From positions 1,609,001-1,673,000 of the forward strand of contig NC_014816.1 in assembly GCF_000175215.2 (NCBI RefSeq): a stretch of 64,000 nt of DNA, written 5' to 3'. This document shows, one piece after another, positions 1 to 6,925 of this stretch. Below the pieces are notes generated by a model. That model was given only the letters and a program-made list of their open reading frames with translations, did not search any database and was not told the DNA's origin. Made by a program: the position numbers and the translations under genes. How positions within the stretch are numbered: the stretch's first letter is position 1; every line of letters starts with the position of its first letter. This stretch comes from Asticcacaulis excentricus CB 48 (GTDB lineage: Bacteria; Pseudomonadota; Alphaproteobacteria; Caulobacterales; Caulobacteraceae).

Positions 1-2
1 GG

Positions 3-752
3 CTTCTTCCGACACGCTGGCACGTGAAGATCCCAGCTCTCCCCGATAATCTGGGATATGCGACCCTCGAGTGTCACACTGCGACCTCATCGACCGATGC
101 GATTGCAATGAGTGGTGGCAGCTTCTGGTTCGATCGCGACCGTTACATTTTGCTGGACTCCTCTACGCAATGTAAAATCCCGGACGAGGATAAGAGTCAG
201 ACAAACTACTATGTAGTGCTGGGCACGGCCTCGGTCGAAGGTTCGTCAACTCACAATACGCAGCTTGGAAACGACCGCGCGGACGCAATGATGGATGTCG
301 TTTCGCGGTCACCGGCTACGGCTATGAACGGGTCCAGAGAAGCTCCAGCCATGGCCGCTTTCGGTATCAACCTGGGTAAGTACAAAGCTTCTAACGACGC
401 TCCTGAAGATCGGCCGGTAAGGGAAGCCTGGGAGGCCGCCAATTCAGCTAAAGATCCCGCTGAACAGGTACGTTTGATCAATGACGCGATGATTAAATCT
501 GCCTATCAGCGCAGGGTCGTCGTTCTCAAGGGATATAGTTCCGAGGTTGGGAAGGGAAAAGACAATCCCGGGGTAGAGAAAGCTATCCGCGATAAGGTCT
601 GTCGAGGTGAAAAAGTTGATCCGAAGGCCTTCGAAGCCCTTTTCCACGTTGACCCCACAAAGTACGAAAAAGGTGAAGGAATTTGCAGCAAACAGCCGAT
701 GATTTATGAAAAATCCCCGCCCTTGTGCACGACCTCTCTGTGCAAGTTATGA
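3..752 (+). CDS. OmpA-like domain protein, 5'-truncated by window edge
   Basis: The reading frame is open to the window edge. A GTG at 24 is the first possible start inside the window, but codons before it are also open, so the gene probably begins outside. A stretch beginning YYVVLGTASVEGSS, followed by LGNDRADAMMDVV, resembles the peptidoglycan-binding part of OmpA/MotB C-terminal domains, in which a VxGxxSxEG-type strand precedes an N..LS..RA helix. The C-terminal 60 residues hold four Cys residues and are not recognised. The protein would act at the cell envelope if the OmpA assignment holds and a signal peptide lies upstream. The family match is by motif only; function is otherwise unknown. 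Confidence 0.55.
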   Translation, partial: LLPTRWHVKIPALPDNLGYATLECHTATSSTDAIAMSGGSFWFDRDRYILLDSSTQCKIPDEDKSQTNYYVVLGTASVEGSSTHNTQLGNDRADAMMDVVSRSPATAMNGSREAPAMAAFGINLGKYKASNDAPEDRPVREAWEAANSAKDPAEQVRLINDAMIKSAYQRRVVVLKGYSSEVGKGKDNPGVEKAIRDKVCRGEKVDPKAFEALFHVDPTKYEKGEGICSKQPMIYEKSPPLCTTSLCKL

Positions 753-1088
753 CCACTCAGCGCCTAGGTGACTGCATAGCCTGACCAAGTTCTGTCGAAG
801 GAATACCTCTTCAACAAGGGGGGCGTTCTATCCGACCCGTAGCGGGACCGGCTTGGTATCGTCCTCCAGATGGCGTCGCTGACCCCTCTGCGCCCAATGC
901 AGACATTCCATCATCGATCGCGCGACGCGCTCGAAACCAGACATTGATTGCGCGACGAGCACCACCAAGCGAGCAGGTTTGCTTGGCCCGAGTTTCGCTT
1001 GACGCATATACTGTAGGTGGATAGCCATAAGTAATCGCTTCGCGGCCGATTCTTTTTGTAGAAGGTCGCCTTCTGGGGAGGGAATGAG
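753..1088. other. Intergenic stretch with a weak promoter candidate
   Basis: No convincing gene. A 66-codon minus-strand frame at 828-1028 has no recognisable motif and is not called. TTGACG at 999-1004, a 17-bp spacer and TAGCCA at 1022-1027 could form a promoter for the gene at 1089; the -10 match is poor. GGGAGGG about 8 nt before the ATG at 1089 is a good ribosome binding site. Confidence 0.35.
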
Positions 1089-2135
1089 ATGGCGAGACGG
1101 TTACGCCTAACTCATTTTCGCGATCTTTCGATCGACAATCCGTTCTTTGACAGCTTAAAGGCTGGCTACAATGGATTTGACAGATGGTTCGAGAGTAAAC
1201 GCGACGAAGAGCTTTATGTTGTTGATGATGAAGCCGAACTCAGCGGGATGATCTATCTGAAGACAGAGGAAGGCCCGGTGACTGATGTCACACCTCCGCT
1301 CTCTGCCGGCGTTTGGCTAAAAGTAGGCACCCTTAAAATCGTGGGAAGGGGTACACGCCTCGGCGAACGTGTCATTAAGAAGATATTCGATACGGCGCTA
1401 GCTCGAGGCGCTGCAGGTGTTTACGTCACTGTCTTTGAAGTACACGAAGACCTTATTGCTCTCTTCGAACGCTATGGATTTGTCAGGCACGGCATCAAAC
1501 GAACGGGTGACGGAGAAGAGCTGGTCCTAGCTCGTTCGCTGGTGGATTTTACGGGCGACCGGCTACTGGATTACCCCTTCGTACATACTGCCGGGAGACG
1601 ATCTTGGCTGCTGGCAATATATCCGGAATACCACACTGAATTGCTTCCTGACTCCATTTTGAACAACGAGCCAGAGGCGCTGGTACGCGACGTATCACAT
1701 ACAAACACCATCCATAAGGTCTATATATCCGGTCTTGCCCTTCAGCGAATGTCGCCAGGTGATGTGGTCGTCTTCTATCGAACGACCGATGGAAAAGGAC
1801 CAGCTTATTTTCGCTCTGTCGTAACGTCCATTTGTGTCGTAGAGGAAGTTCGAAGAAAGAACGATTTTCCGAATGTCGACGCGTTTTTGGCCTACACGAC
1901 GCCCCGCAGTGTGTTCTCAGAAGAAAGACTCAGGAATTTGTACGAAAGGCCGCGACTCAGCGTAGCTAAAATGACCTATAATGTTGCTCTCGGTCGACGG
2001 ACAACGAGGGGGCAGTTGATTGACGCCGGGGTCGTTTCCGTACAACCACGATGGGATATGCGCGAGCTAAGCCTGCACCAATTGAACCAAATTGTCGCCA
2101 TGGGTGAAGTAAATGCGCGTGTTATTGTCGATTAA
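1089..2135 (+). CDS. GNAT acetyltransferase fused to a PUA/EVE-like domain
   Basis: 348 aa. Residues about 1-155 form a GNAT acetyltransferase: the acetyl-CoA loop is seen as IVGRGTRLGERVIKKI, and LIALFERYGFVRHG matches the last GNAT strand-helix element. Residues about 160-348 look like a PUA-fold domain of the EVE/ASCH type, with PGDVVVFYRT followed by YFRSVVTSICVVEEV, the strand pattern seen where these domains bind modified bases or RNA. The stop overlaps the next gene, an ASCH protein, by 23 nt, so the two are probably made together. A GNAT joined to a nucleic-acid-reading domain suggests acetylation of an RNA, a nucleotide or a ribosome-associated target; the substrate is unknown. A strong Shine-Dalgarno precedes the ATG. 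Confidence 0.7.
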   Translation: MARRLRLTHFRDLSIDNPFFDSLKAGYNGFDRWFESKRDEELYVVDDEAELSGMIYLKTEEGPVTDVTPPLSAGVWLKVGTLKIVGRGTRLGERVIKKIFDTALARGAAGVYVTVFEVHEDLIALFERYGFVRHGIKRTGDGEELVLARSLVDFTGDRLLDYPFVHTAGRRSWLLAIYPEYHTELLPDSILNNEPEALVRDVSHTNTIHKVYISGLALQRMSPGDVVVFYRTTDGKGPAYFRSVVTSICVVEEVRRKNDFPNVDAFLAYTTPRSVFSEERLRNLYERPRLSVAKMTYNVALGRRTTRGQLIDAGVVSVQPRWDMRELSLHQLNQIVAMGEVNARVIVD

Positions 2136-2532
2136 ACCAGAACACGTAGCGAATATTATCGCCGGTCGTAAAATTTTTGAGTTCCGGCGACGGCTCTTTG
2201 CTCGCCGTGACATTAAGACGGTTCTGATTTACGCGACTATGCCTGTCGGGCGGTTCGTTGGAGAATTTGACATCGAAACCATACTTGAAGAGGATCCAGA
2301 GGCGCTGTGGAGCAAGACCAAATTTGGCTCCGGAATTTCCAAGGATTTTTATGATTCCTATTTCGCGGGCCGAACCACTGCCTATGCGTTGAAAATATGC
2401 AACCTTCGCATTTTTCACGAGCCTGTTCGCCCACTCGATGTGATTGACGACTTCACACCGCCTCAATCATACATGTATGTGGCCGGGCAAGGCGTCGATA
2501 TCAGACGCGGCGCGCAGTTATCACTCCTCTGA
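2113..2532 (+). CDS. ASCH domain protein
   Basis: 139 aa. The N-terminus LLSIKPEHVANIIAGRKIFE followed by FRRR is the ASCH hallmark (SIKP, then G-K-x-x-EFR). Later strands TVLIYATMPVGRFVGEF and TTAYALKICNLRIF complete a PUA-like beta barrel, and YMYV near the end is also typical of the family. ASCH proteins are predicted or shown to bind RNA or modified nucleosides. The gene starts inside the end of the GNAT gene (23-nt overlap) and is followed after 1 nt by the P-loop gene, so the three form one translationally coupled unit. The ATG at 2113 is used because translation there begins directly at the ASCH core. Confidence 0.8.
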   Translation: MRVLLSIKPEHVANIIAGRKIFEFRRRLFARRDIKTVLIYATMPVGRFVGEFDIETILEEDPEALWSKTKFGSGISKDFYDSYFAGRTTAYALKICNLRIFHEPVRPLDVIDDFTPPQSYMYVAGQGVDIRRGAQLSLL

Positions 2533-2533
2533 C

Positions 2534-3106
2534 ATGAACAACCCGTGCATTTTGGTCTTTGGCATTTCCGGTGTTGGAAAATCGACCGCTTGTAAGGTTT
2601 TCACTAATACTCACCCGGAGTTTAAGTACGTAAGCGCTAGCGAAATAATCAGTTCAGCGACGAGTCACTCACCTGAAAAACTGCGTAAAAGCAGCGAAGC
2701 CGAAATTGAAAAGAACCAAACTGCATTAATCTCTGCCTTGAATGACTTATTTATACAGTCACCACAAAGTCCAATTATACTTGATGCTCATGCAGTGATC
2801 GACAACGATGAAGATCTTATTGAAATTCCGACCGCGACAATCCAAGCAATAAGACCTTTGGGGTTAATTTTACTCGAGGCCCCGCCCTTGGATGTAATTC
2901 GGCGACGCCAAATTGGCCCAAGACGACGACCTCTTCGGGACGTCGCGCGAATTGAACTTGAGACGGCAAAAGAACGAAAAATAGTGCAGCATTACGCCGA
3001 GGCGTTAGACATTCCTCTCGAAATCGACGAAGTCCTTGACGGCTATGAGCTCGAGTCTGCGATAGATCGCCTGACACGAGGGACCACCTTCAATGCCCTA
3101 CTCTGA
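2534..3106 (+). CDS. P-loop kinase-like NTPase
   Basis: 190 aa from the ATG one base after the ASCH stop; the frame is open further upstream but that part overlaps the ASCH gene. ILVFGISGVGKSTACKVF is a Walker A loop (GxSGxGKST). IILDAHAV matches a kinase-type Walker B/substrate strand, and the Arg-rich run VIRRRQIGPRRRPLRDVARI resembles the LID/arginine region of nucleotide kinases and AAA_18-type ATPases. It probably phosphorylates or hydrolyses a nucleotide or a nucleotide-like substrate together with the ASCH and GNAT partners. Its last 64 nt overlap the convergent GNAT gene at 3043. The exact substrate cannot be read from the sequence. Confidence 0.7.
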   Translation: MNNPCILVFGISGVGKSTACKVFTNTHPEFKYVSASEIISSATSHSPEKLRKSSEAEIEKNQTALISALNDLFIQSPQSPIILDAHAVIDNDEDLIEIPTATIQAIRPLGLILLEAPPLDVIRRRQIGPRRRPLRDVARIELETAKERKIVQHYAEALDIPLEIDEVLDGYELESAIDRLTRGTTFNALL

Positions 3107-3612
3107 GGCATTATCGGAACGGCACCAGGATCATTATACCCCACTTCAATCGAACCAGGGACATAGAGGCCAGTTCTGGTTGAGGTTTTTCCAAACCCAT
3201 AGTAGTCAAAAATTCTTTGAAACAACGGTAACTTTCCCTCATTCACCGTGAGGTGCGGCATGTCGTCGTCCAACCAATGCAAAAGCGTGTCGAATATGCG
3301 CGGTCCGACTCCCCGACCTGAATGCTCAGGTGCTACCCGAACGGTGCAAATTTTGCGCTCACCCTCTTCGTTCTTAGCAATGCCCAACCCCACCAAATCT
3401 CCTTGACGTTCTATTTTAACGAGTCGCCTCGTTCCGTTCCTGACACCAGGAATGACTTTGGTCCGATACCACTGTTCGATGCCGGGATAATCCTGGGAAA
3501 GAGGCAAAAGAAAGCGCAGTGCCGCGGCCTCATCAGGCAGCAAATCTCCCGAGTTCAATTCCGAACGGGAGTATGGCAAAATGACTCGGGCGGAAGTGTC
3601 GCTGATATTCAT
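3043..3612 (-). CDS. GNAT family N-acetyltransferase
   Basis: 189 aa. VRVAPEHSGRGVGPRIFD is a clear GNAT motif A (acetyl-CoA pyrophosphate loop), and LPLFQRIFDYYGFGKT is the downstream motif B segment. Its ATG overlaps the stop of the upstream membrane-protein gene (ATGA), so the two are translationally coupled on the minus strand. Its 3' end overlaps the convergent P-loop gene by 64 nt, an unusually long tail-to-tail overlap, so one of the two ends may be mis-set or the pair may be under antisense control. The substrate is unknown. Two GNATs within 2.5 kb of the same accessory region may be functionally linked. Confidence 0.8.
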   Translation of the reverse strand: MNISDTSARVILPYSRSELNSGDLLPDEAAALRFLLPLSQDYPGIEQWYRTKVIPGVRNGTRRLVKIERQGDLVGLGIAKNEEGERKICTVRVAPEHSGRGVGPRIFDTLLHWLDDDMPHLTVNEGKLPLFQRIFDYYGFGKTSTRTGLYVPGSIEVGYNDPGAVPIMPQSRALKVVPRVRRSIADSSS

Positions 3613-4793
3613 TCACCACTCTTTATCATATTTTTGGCGGTCGGGACAGTTCCGGGAGCAGACGTATTTGCGTCTGCCTCCGCGCTCGCTCTGCTTCCGT
3701 CATTTACAGAAGGCATCGTTTGCACAGATCGGGATATATCGCGGTTCGCAATTATGTTTTGGATATAGCCGGCGAGCAGATTGCCCAATAGGCCTATCAA
3801 AAATGTTACAATTAAATATGCCAACCAAATTTTTTTACTGGCACGCTTCGTACTTAACTTAACAAATGCCGTAAAATCGGTGACTTCCTGCGCCACGGAA
3901 GCGCTTCCAGCATGAGTCCTTTGCGCCTCCCGTTTCCAATGGTAAACCATCATACCTATTGGAATTTCACCACGTACATAGTTTTTCCACAGCTTATGTT
4001 CAAGGAGCCGCATTTTATGCGATTGCGAGCTTTGGGTAGTCAGATCAGACTTAACCGGTACTGCGGTTAGAAATGCTATCAGTTTCACCTTTACTTCACC
4101 GATCCGTCGATCGATGCGCATTGCCTGTTCGATAGTATCAGGCAACGTTCTTGCCTCATTCACCCGGAAATCCAGATATTCGATTTCATCATAACTGCTC
4201 TGCAAAAGTTTATCTGGAGTTGAAATTGTTCGAATAAATGGATTGCTTTGCCCATTGCGGAAATAAGCTCGAAGCCGGAAATATGATCGGCCAGAAGATG
4301 TCGCCGCGTCCCGTGCTTCTTTAAGTGCAACCTCGCTAATCGTGATTATTGTACCGTCACCCTTATCTTCCAAGAGCACTTCTTGTCGGCACAAGGATTT
4401 TCCATCCAACGCAAACTCATGAACACGCGCAAATGTATGGCCGCCGCCTCGGGAGAGCTCTATGAATTTCGGGCCAATAGCCTTTGGACCCGCTGTCGCG
4501 AGTACCTCGTTAAATATACCTTGAGCAATGCTAACTTCTTGAAAATATGTCGAACAATCTTCGATGCTGGATCGATCAACCTTTATCGGTAGGTATATTT
4601 TTATCGCCTCCACGGTCCACGGATCATCGAGTAGAACGCCGATTTCAATAAAATCTACGGCTTTAGATCCATCGGTGGGCTTAAACTGTGCATCCCCAGT
4701 CATATGCCAATAGTTAAAGTGCGCCTCTATCTCGCTTTGCGCACCATTCGCTGGTTTGCACCATACGGCTATACTCCCGCTAATTTCGCTCAT
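3609..4793 (-). CDS. Unknown protein with a C-terminal membrane segment
   Basis: 394 aa, not recognised. Residues about 1-320 are soluble and mixed alpha/beta with no clear family motif. A single hydrophobic helix at about 322-344 (IWLAYLIVTFLIGLLG and following) is preceded by KRASKK. About 50 polar residues follow it, rich in Ser, Ala and Thr. Without a signal peptide, the positive-inside rule puts the large N-terminal domain in the cytoplasm and the tail outside. The stop overlaps the start of the GNAT gene downstream. A cytoplasmic sensor anchored to the membrane is possible but unproven. Confidence 0.6.
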   Translation of the reverse strand: MSEISGSIAVWCKPANGAQSEIEAHFNYWHMTGDAQFKPTDGSKAVDFIEIGVLLDDPWTVEAIKIYLPIKVDRSSIEDCSTYFQEVSIAQGIFNEVLATAGPKAIGPKFIELSRGGGHTFARVHEFALDGKSLCRQEVLLEDKGDGTIITISEVALKEARDAATSSGRSYFRLRAYFRNGQSNPFIRTISTPDKLLQSSYDEIEYLDFRVNEARTLPDTIEQAMRIDRRIGEVKVKLIAFLTAVPVKSDLTTQSSQSHKMRLLEHKLWKNYVRGEIPIGMMVYHWKREAQRTHAGSASVAQEVTDFTAFVKLSTKRASKKIWLAYLIVTFLIGLLGNLLAGYIQNIIANRDISRSVQTMPSVNDGSRASAEADANTSAPGTVPTAKNMIKSGE

Positions 4794-5306
4794 TTATTCC
4801 CCCAATTCGACTCATGGTTCGAAATTTCGTTTGCCGTCACAACCTTTAGCTACATTCTCACAACATTTGAAGAATATTCATAGCGAGGATTGCACCTTGC
4901 CCGTCCAGACGGTCCGCCGCGTCCAGCTGCACGTCAATAAGCCGCCGGAATACTAGTCAGTGGTTCGTGGCGATGACCGGGGCACGATCACGGCCTTCGT
5001 GGTTAGAGCTTGACGCCTTATGCCGCCTCGTGCGTCATCGGCAAATGATCGAGCACCGCTACTCATTTTTCTGGGCTGAGGACGAGACGGCGGTCGGGGA
5101 GCTTTACGGCCTCATGCTGGCCGTGTGTCCGCATGTCGGAGATGAGTTTCGCGCAGTTGCGGATGAAAGCGAAATTCTTTAAGCGATCACCATCAGGGCG
5201 ATTTGCACAGATTGGAAGCCAGTGATCGCTTCGTCGGGAGCAATTGAAAAATATCAGAAAACCCGACGATCAACGGTAACAATGACGTTCTAGGCATCAG
5301 TAAATT
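4794..5306. other. Intergenic stretch with a doubtful 71-codon ORF
   Basis: An ATG frame on the plus strand at 4967-5182 could encode 71 aa, Trp/Glu rich (WLELDALCRLVRHR, FFWAEDETAVGELYG). It lies between two minus-strand genes, has no clear Shine-Dalgarno and no recognised family. It may be a gene remnant. Nothing else is seen here. Confidence 0.3.
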
Positions 5307-6353
5307 TTACTCTTCAAAATCTCGGAACTTTATATTGGCGAAAGCTACCGGAGTGGCGGCACCTTCTGATATTGATTGAATAAGAAACGAAATAGCACTT
5401 ACAGGGACCGCGACGCCATAACCAAGCTCGTCATATTTTACTATTGTGTCCGAACTAGCGTCACTTGTCGGCTCTCGAGAAATAAAACCGGCCGCCTGGC
5501 CATATGAGTCCAAAAGTGGACCGCCGGAAAATCCTCCTCTCACGCGAGCGGTTATCAGAAACAGCTCGGTCTTAGCGAATATCTCTGTCGGACTGCTCGC
5601 AATCTTTCCTTTCGCCACAGTTAAACGACCCGAAACATGGGCCGCCTCAGCAGCTAATGCCGGAACAAATCCTGGTATATTCGGATATCCTAACGCCATT
5701 ACTTCGTCCAAAACATTTGCAGGTTCGTCAGGCAATGATATATGCGGAATTTCGCCGAAAATCGGTTCAGGGAACTTGATCACGGCCAGATCAAGTTGCT
5801 CGTTCTCATGTACATACAGTGATGCCTTCGAAAAAATCTCCGGCGAGACTCCTCTAATTGCCAATGCTTCCGAAGGATGAACACAGTGTAACGCAGTTAC
5901 AATGGCGTCAGAAGCTACGACAAAACACGTTCCGATTTGTGCATCAGACTTCGAATTCCAATTTATTAGCGGAATAACGGCGGAATTGTAGAGGTCATAG
6001 ACCGCAGGTAGACCATAAACAGCACAATTCAGCAATCGAATTACCGACGATGTTTGAATGCGGTCTAAATCTGCCCGACAGAAGTAACTGTTGTCAGTGC
6101 CCATCATGCCACCAACGGCCACCTGAGACAGCCATCCGTTCCGCACCAGCCTACGGCATATTTCTACGACTGTTTCCGGATGGGGCTTTTGCCCTGAAGC
6201 ATTCGGGACGAACTGAGCGAGGTATTCCGCAACTGTACGGCTTACTATACCTGTATTTGTCTTCTTGGCGTTTTCCAGTCTGAAAAAGGCAAGCAAATGG
6301 ACTGGGAGACCGGGGAATTGAACTCTGCTCGCGTCAAATGGGGTGCCTGTCAT
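5307..6353 (-). CDS. Trypsin-like serine protease with N-terminal helical domain
   Basis: 348 aa. The catalytic triad of a chymotrypsin/HtrA-fold protease is visible: His156 in TALHCV, Asp188 in QLDLAVI, Ser276 in RGGFSGGPL. There is no signal peptide, so it should act in the cytoplasm. Residues about 1-110 form a separate domain; TVVEICRRLVRNGWLSQVAV looks like a winged-helix-type wing, which may sense or bind a partner. No PDZ domain is present, unlike DegP. Cytoplasmic trypsin-like proteases of this build occur in accessory loci and some anti-phage systems, where they cleave effector proteins; here the link is only positional (accessory region, next to the tRNA-Leu/integrase). Confidence 0.8.
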   Translation of the reverse strand: MTGTPFDASRVQFPGLPVHLLAFFRLENAKKTNTGIVSRTVAEYLAQFVPNASGQKPHPETVVEICRRLVRNGWLSQVAVGGMMGTDNSYFCRADLDRIQTSSVIRLLNCAVYGLPAVYDLYNSAVIPLINWNSKSDAQIGTCFVVASDAIVTALHCVHPSEALAIRGVSPEIFSKASLYVHENEQLDLAVIKFPEPIFGEIPHISLPDEPANVLDEVMALGYPNIPGFVPALAAEAAHVSGRLTVAKGKIASSPTEIFAKTELFLITARVRGGFSGGPLLDSYGQAAGFISREPTSDASSDTIVKYDELGYGVAVPVSAISFLIQSISEGAATPVAFANIKFRDFEE

Positions 6354-6578
6354 TTAGCTTGCCCTCCGGGATTCAACTAGATTTTATCGGAGCCCAAATT
6401 TAGGACATCCTGCTTCACCCTAGAAGACGAAACGTTGCTGGTTCGCCTCGTCGAGGTACGAATTGGATTTTGCAATGAATGGTCAAAATGTCGACTTTTT
6501 TAGCCAAAAGCGGTAGGCGTGACACTAACTCGCCGTGCTGTTGGTCCCCTAAGCGCTGGCACGTTGTAAGGATGTTTG
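6354..6578. other. Intergenic region between the tRNA-Leu 3' end and the protease gene
   Basis: About 225 nt with no gene that can be supported. Transcripts leaving tRNA-Leu on the minus strand enter here. No strong terminator hairpin or second tRNA 3' fragment is visible, so if the region to the left is a separate island, its distal attachment site is outside the window. Confidence 0.4.
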
Positions 6579-6630
6579 TGGTGCGGGCAGCCGGACTCGA
6601 ACCGGCATGGCCTTTCGGCCGACGGATTTT

Positions 6631-6841
6631 CTTACCACTTCGGCTTTCGCCGCCGCCCTTGCGCGTTCGTGGTCTGGACTATCCCTTCACCATGCCCTGA
6701 GCGGGGTTAGGTGCTGCCCGTCTAGTCTCTACACCTTCCGATCTTTCGACCGGCTTGGCTCGGGATTACCAGCGAAGGCTTCCCCGAATTTGAGCAGTTC
6801 TACTCTCCGGGTTTCCCCGAAGGCACTCAATCCTTTGGTTT
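6631..6841 (-). ncRNA. Group I self-splicing intron in tRNA-Leu(UAA)
   Basis: The 211-nt intron lies between U34 and A35 of the anticodon, the same site as the cyanobacterial and plastid tRNA-Leu(UAA) introns. The 5' exon ends in CUU and a GAG follows 14 nt into the intron, able to form the short P1. P4 is TTCGGG (6788-6783) with CCCGAG (6764-6759). P7 is GACTA (6727-6723) with TAGTC (6681-6677). The intron ends in G at 6631. The core around AATCCCGAGCCAAGCCG and GGAAGGTGTAGAGACTA closely resembles the remembered Anabaena intron (subgroup IC3). There is no room for a homing endonuclease, so the intron would be immobile unless helped. Confidence 0.92.
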
Positions 6842-6876
6842 AAGTCCGTTGCGTCTACCGATTCCGCCATGCCCGC
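6839..6876 (-). repeat. Attachment-site copy within intact tRNA-Leu
   Basis: 38 bp identical to 8436-8473 in direct orientation. Past the repeat this copy enters the group I intron (CCAAAGG), which marks one limit of the possible crossover. Confidence 0.75.
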
Positions 6877-6890
6877 TTAAACCGAGGGAT

Positions 6891-6919
6891 CTTATAAAGA
6901 GGCAGAACAGCCACGTCGA
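6891..6919 (-). promoter_or_regulatory. Candidate promoter of the intact tRNA-Leu
   Basis: Minus-strand TCGACG (6914-6919), a 17-bp spacer and TATAAG (6891-6896), about 15 nt before the mature 5' end at 6876. It lies in the 49 nt between the integrase stop and the tRNA, so the sequence driving this essential-type tRNA would come from the integrated element. Confidence 0.5.
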
Positions 6920-6925
6920 GTATGA

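Larger units (their letters stand above)
6579..6876 (-). tRNA. tRNA-Leu(UAA), interrupted by a group I intron
   Basis: The 5' exon is 6842-6876 (35 nt, starting GCGGGCATGGCGG) and the 3' exon is 6582-6630 (starting AAAATCCGTCGG), with an encoded CCA at 6579-6581. Spliced, the anticodon stem ACGGA/TCCGT closes the loop CUUAAAA with anticodon UAA. The acceptor stem GCGGGCA/TGCCCGC, the long variable arm GGCC-GAAA-GGCC and the T arm GCCGG-TTCGAGT-CCGGC are all intact, as expected for a class II tRNA. The intron interrupts the anticodon after U34. The mature tRNA would be 84 nt plus CCA. Confidence 0.95.

Noticed and set aside
828..1028. 66-codon minus-strand ORF
   Set aside because: No motif, no clear start signal, and promoter-like sequence overlaps it.
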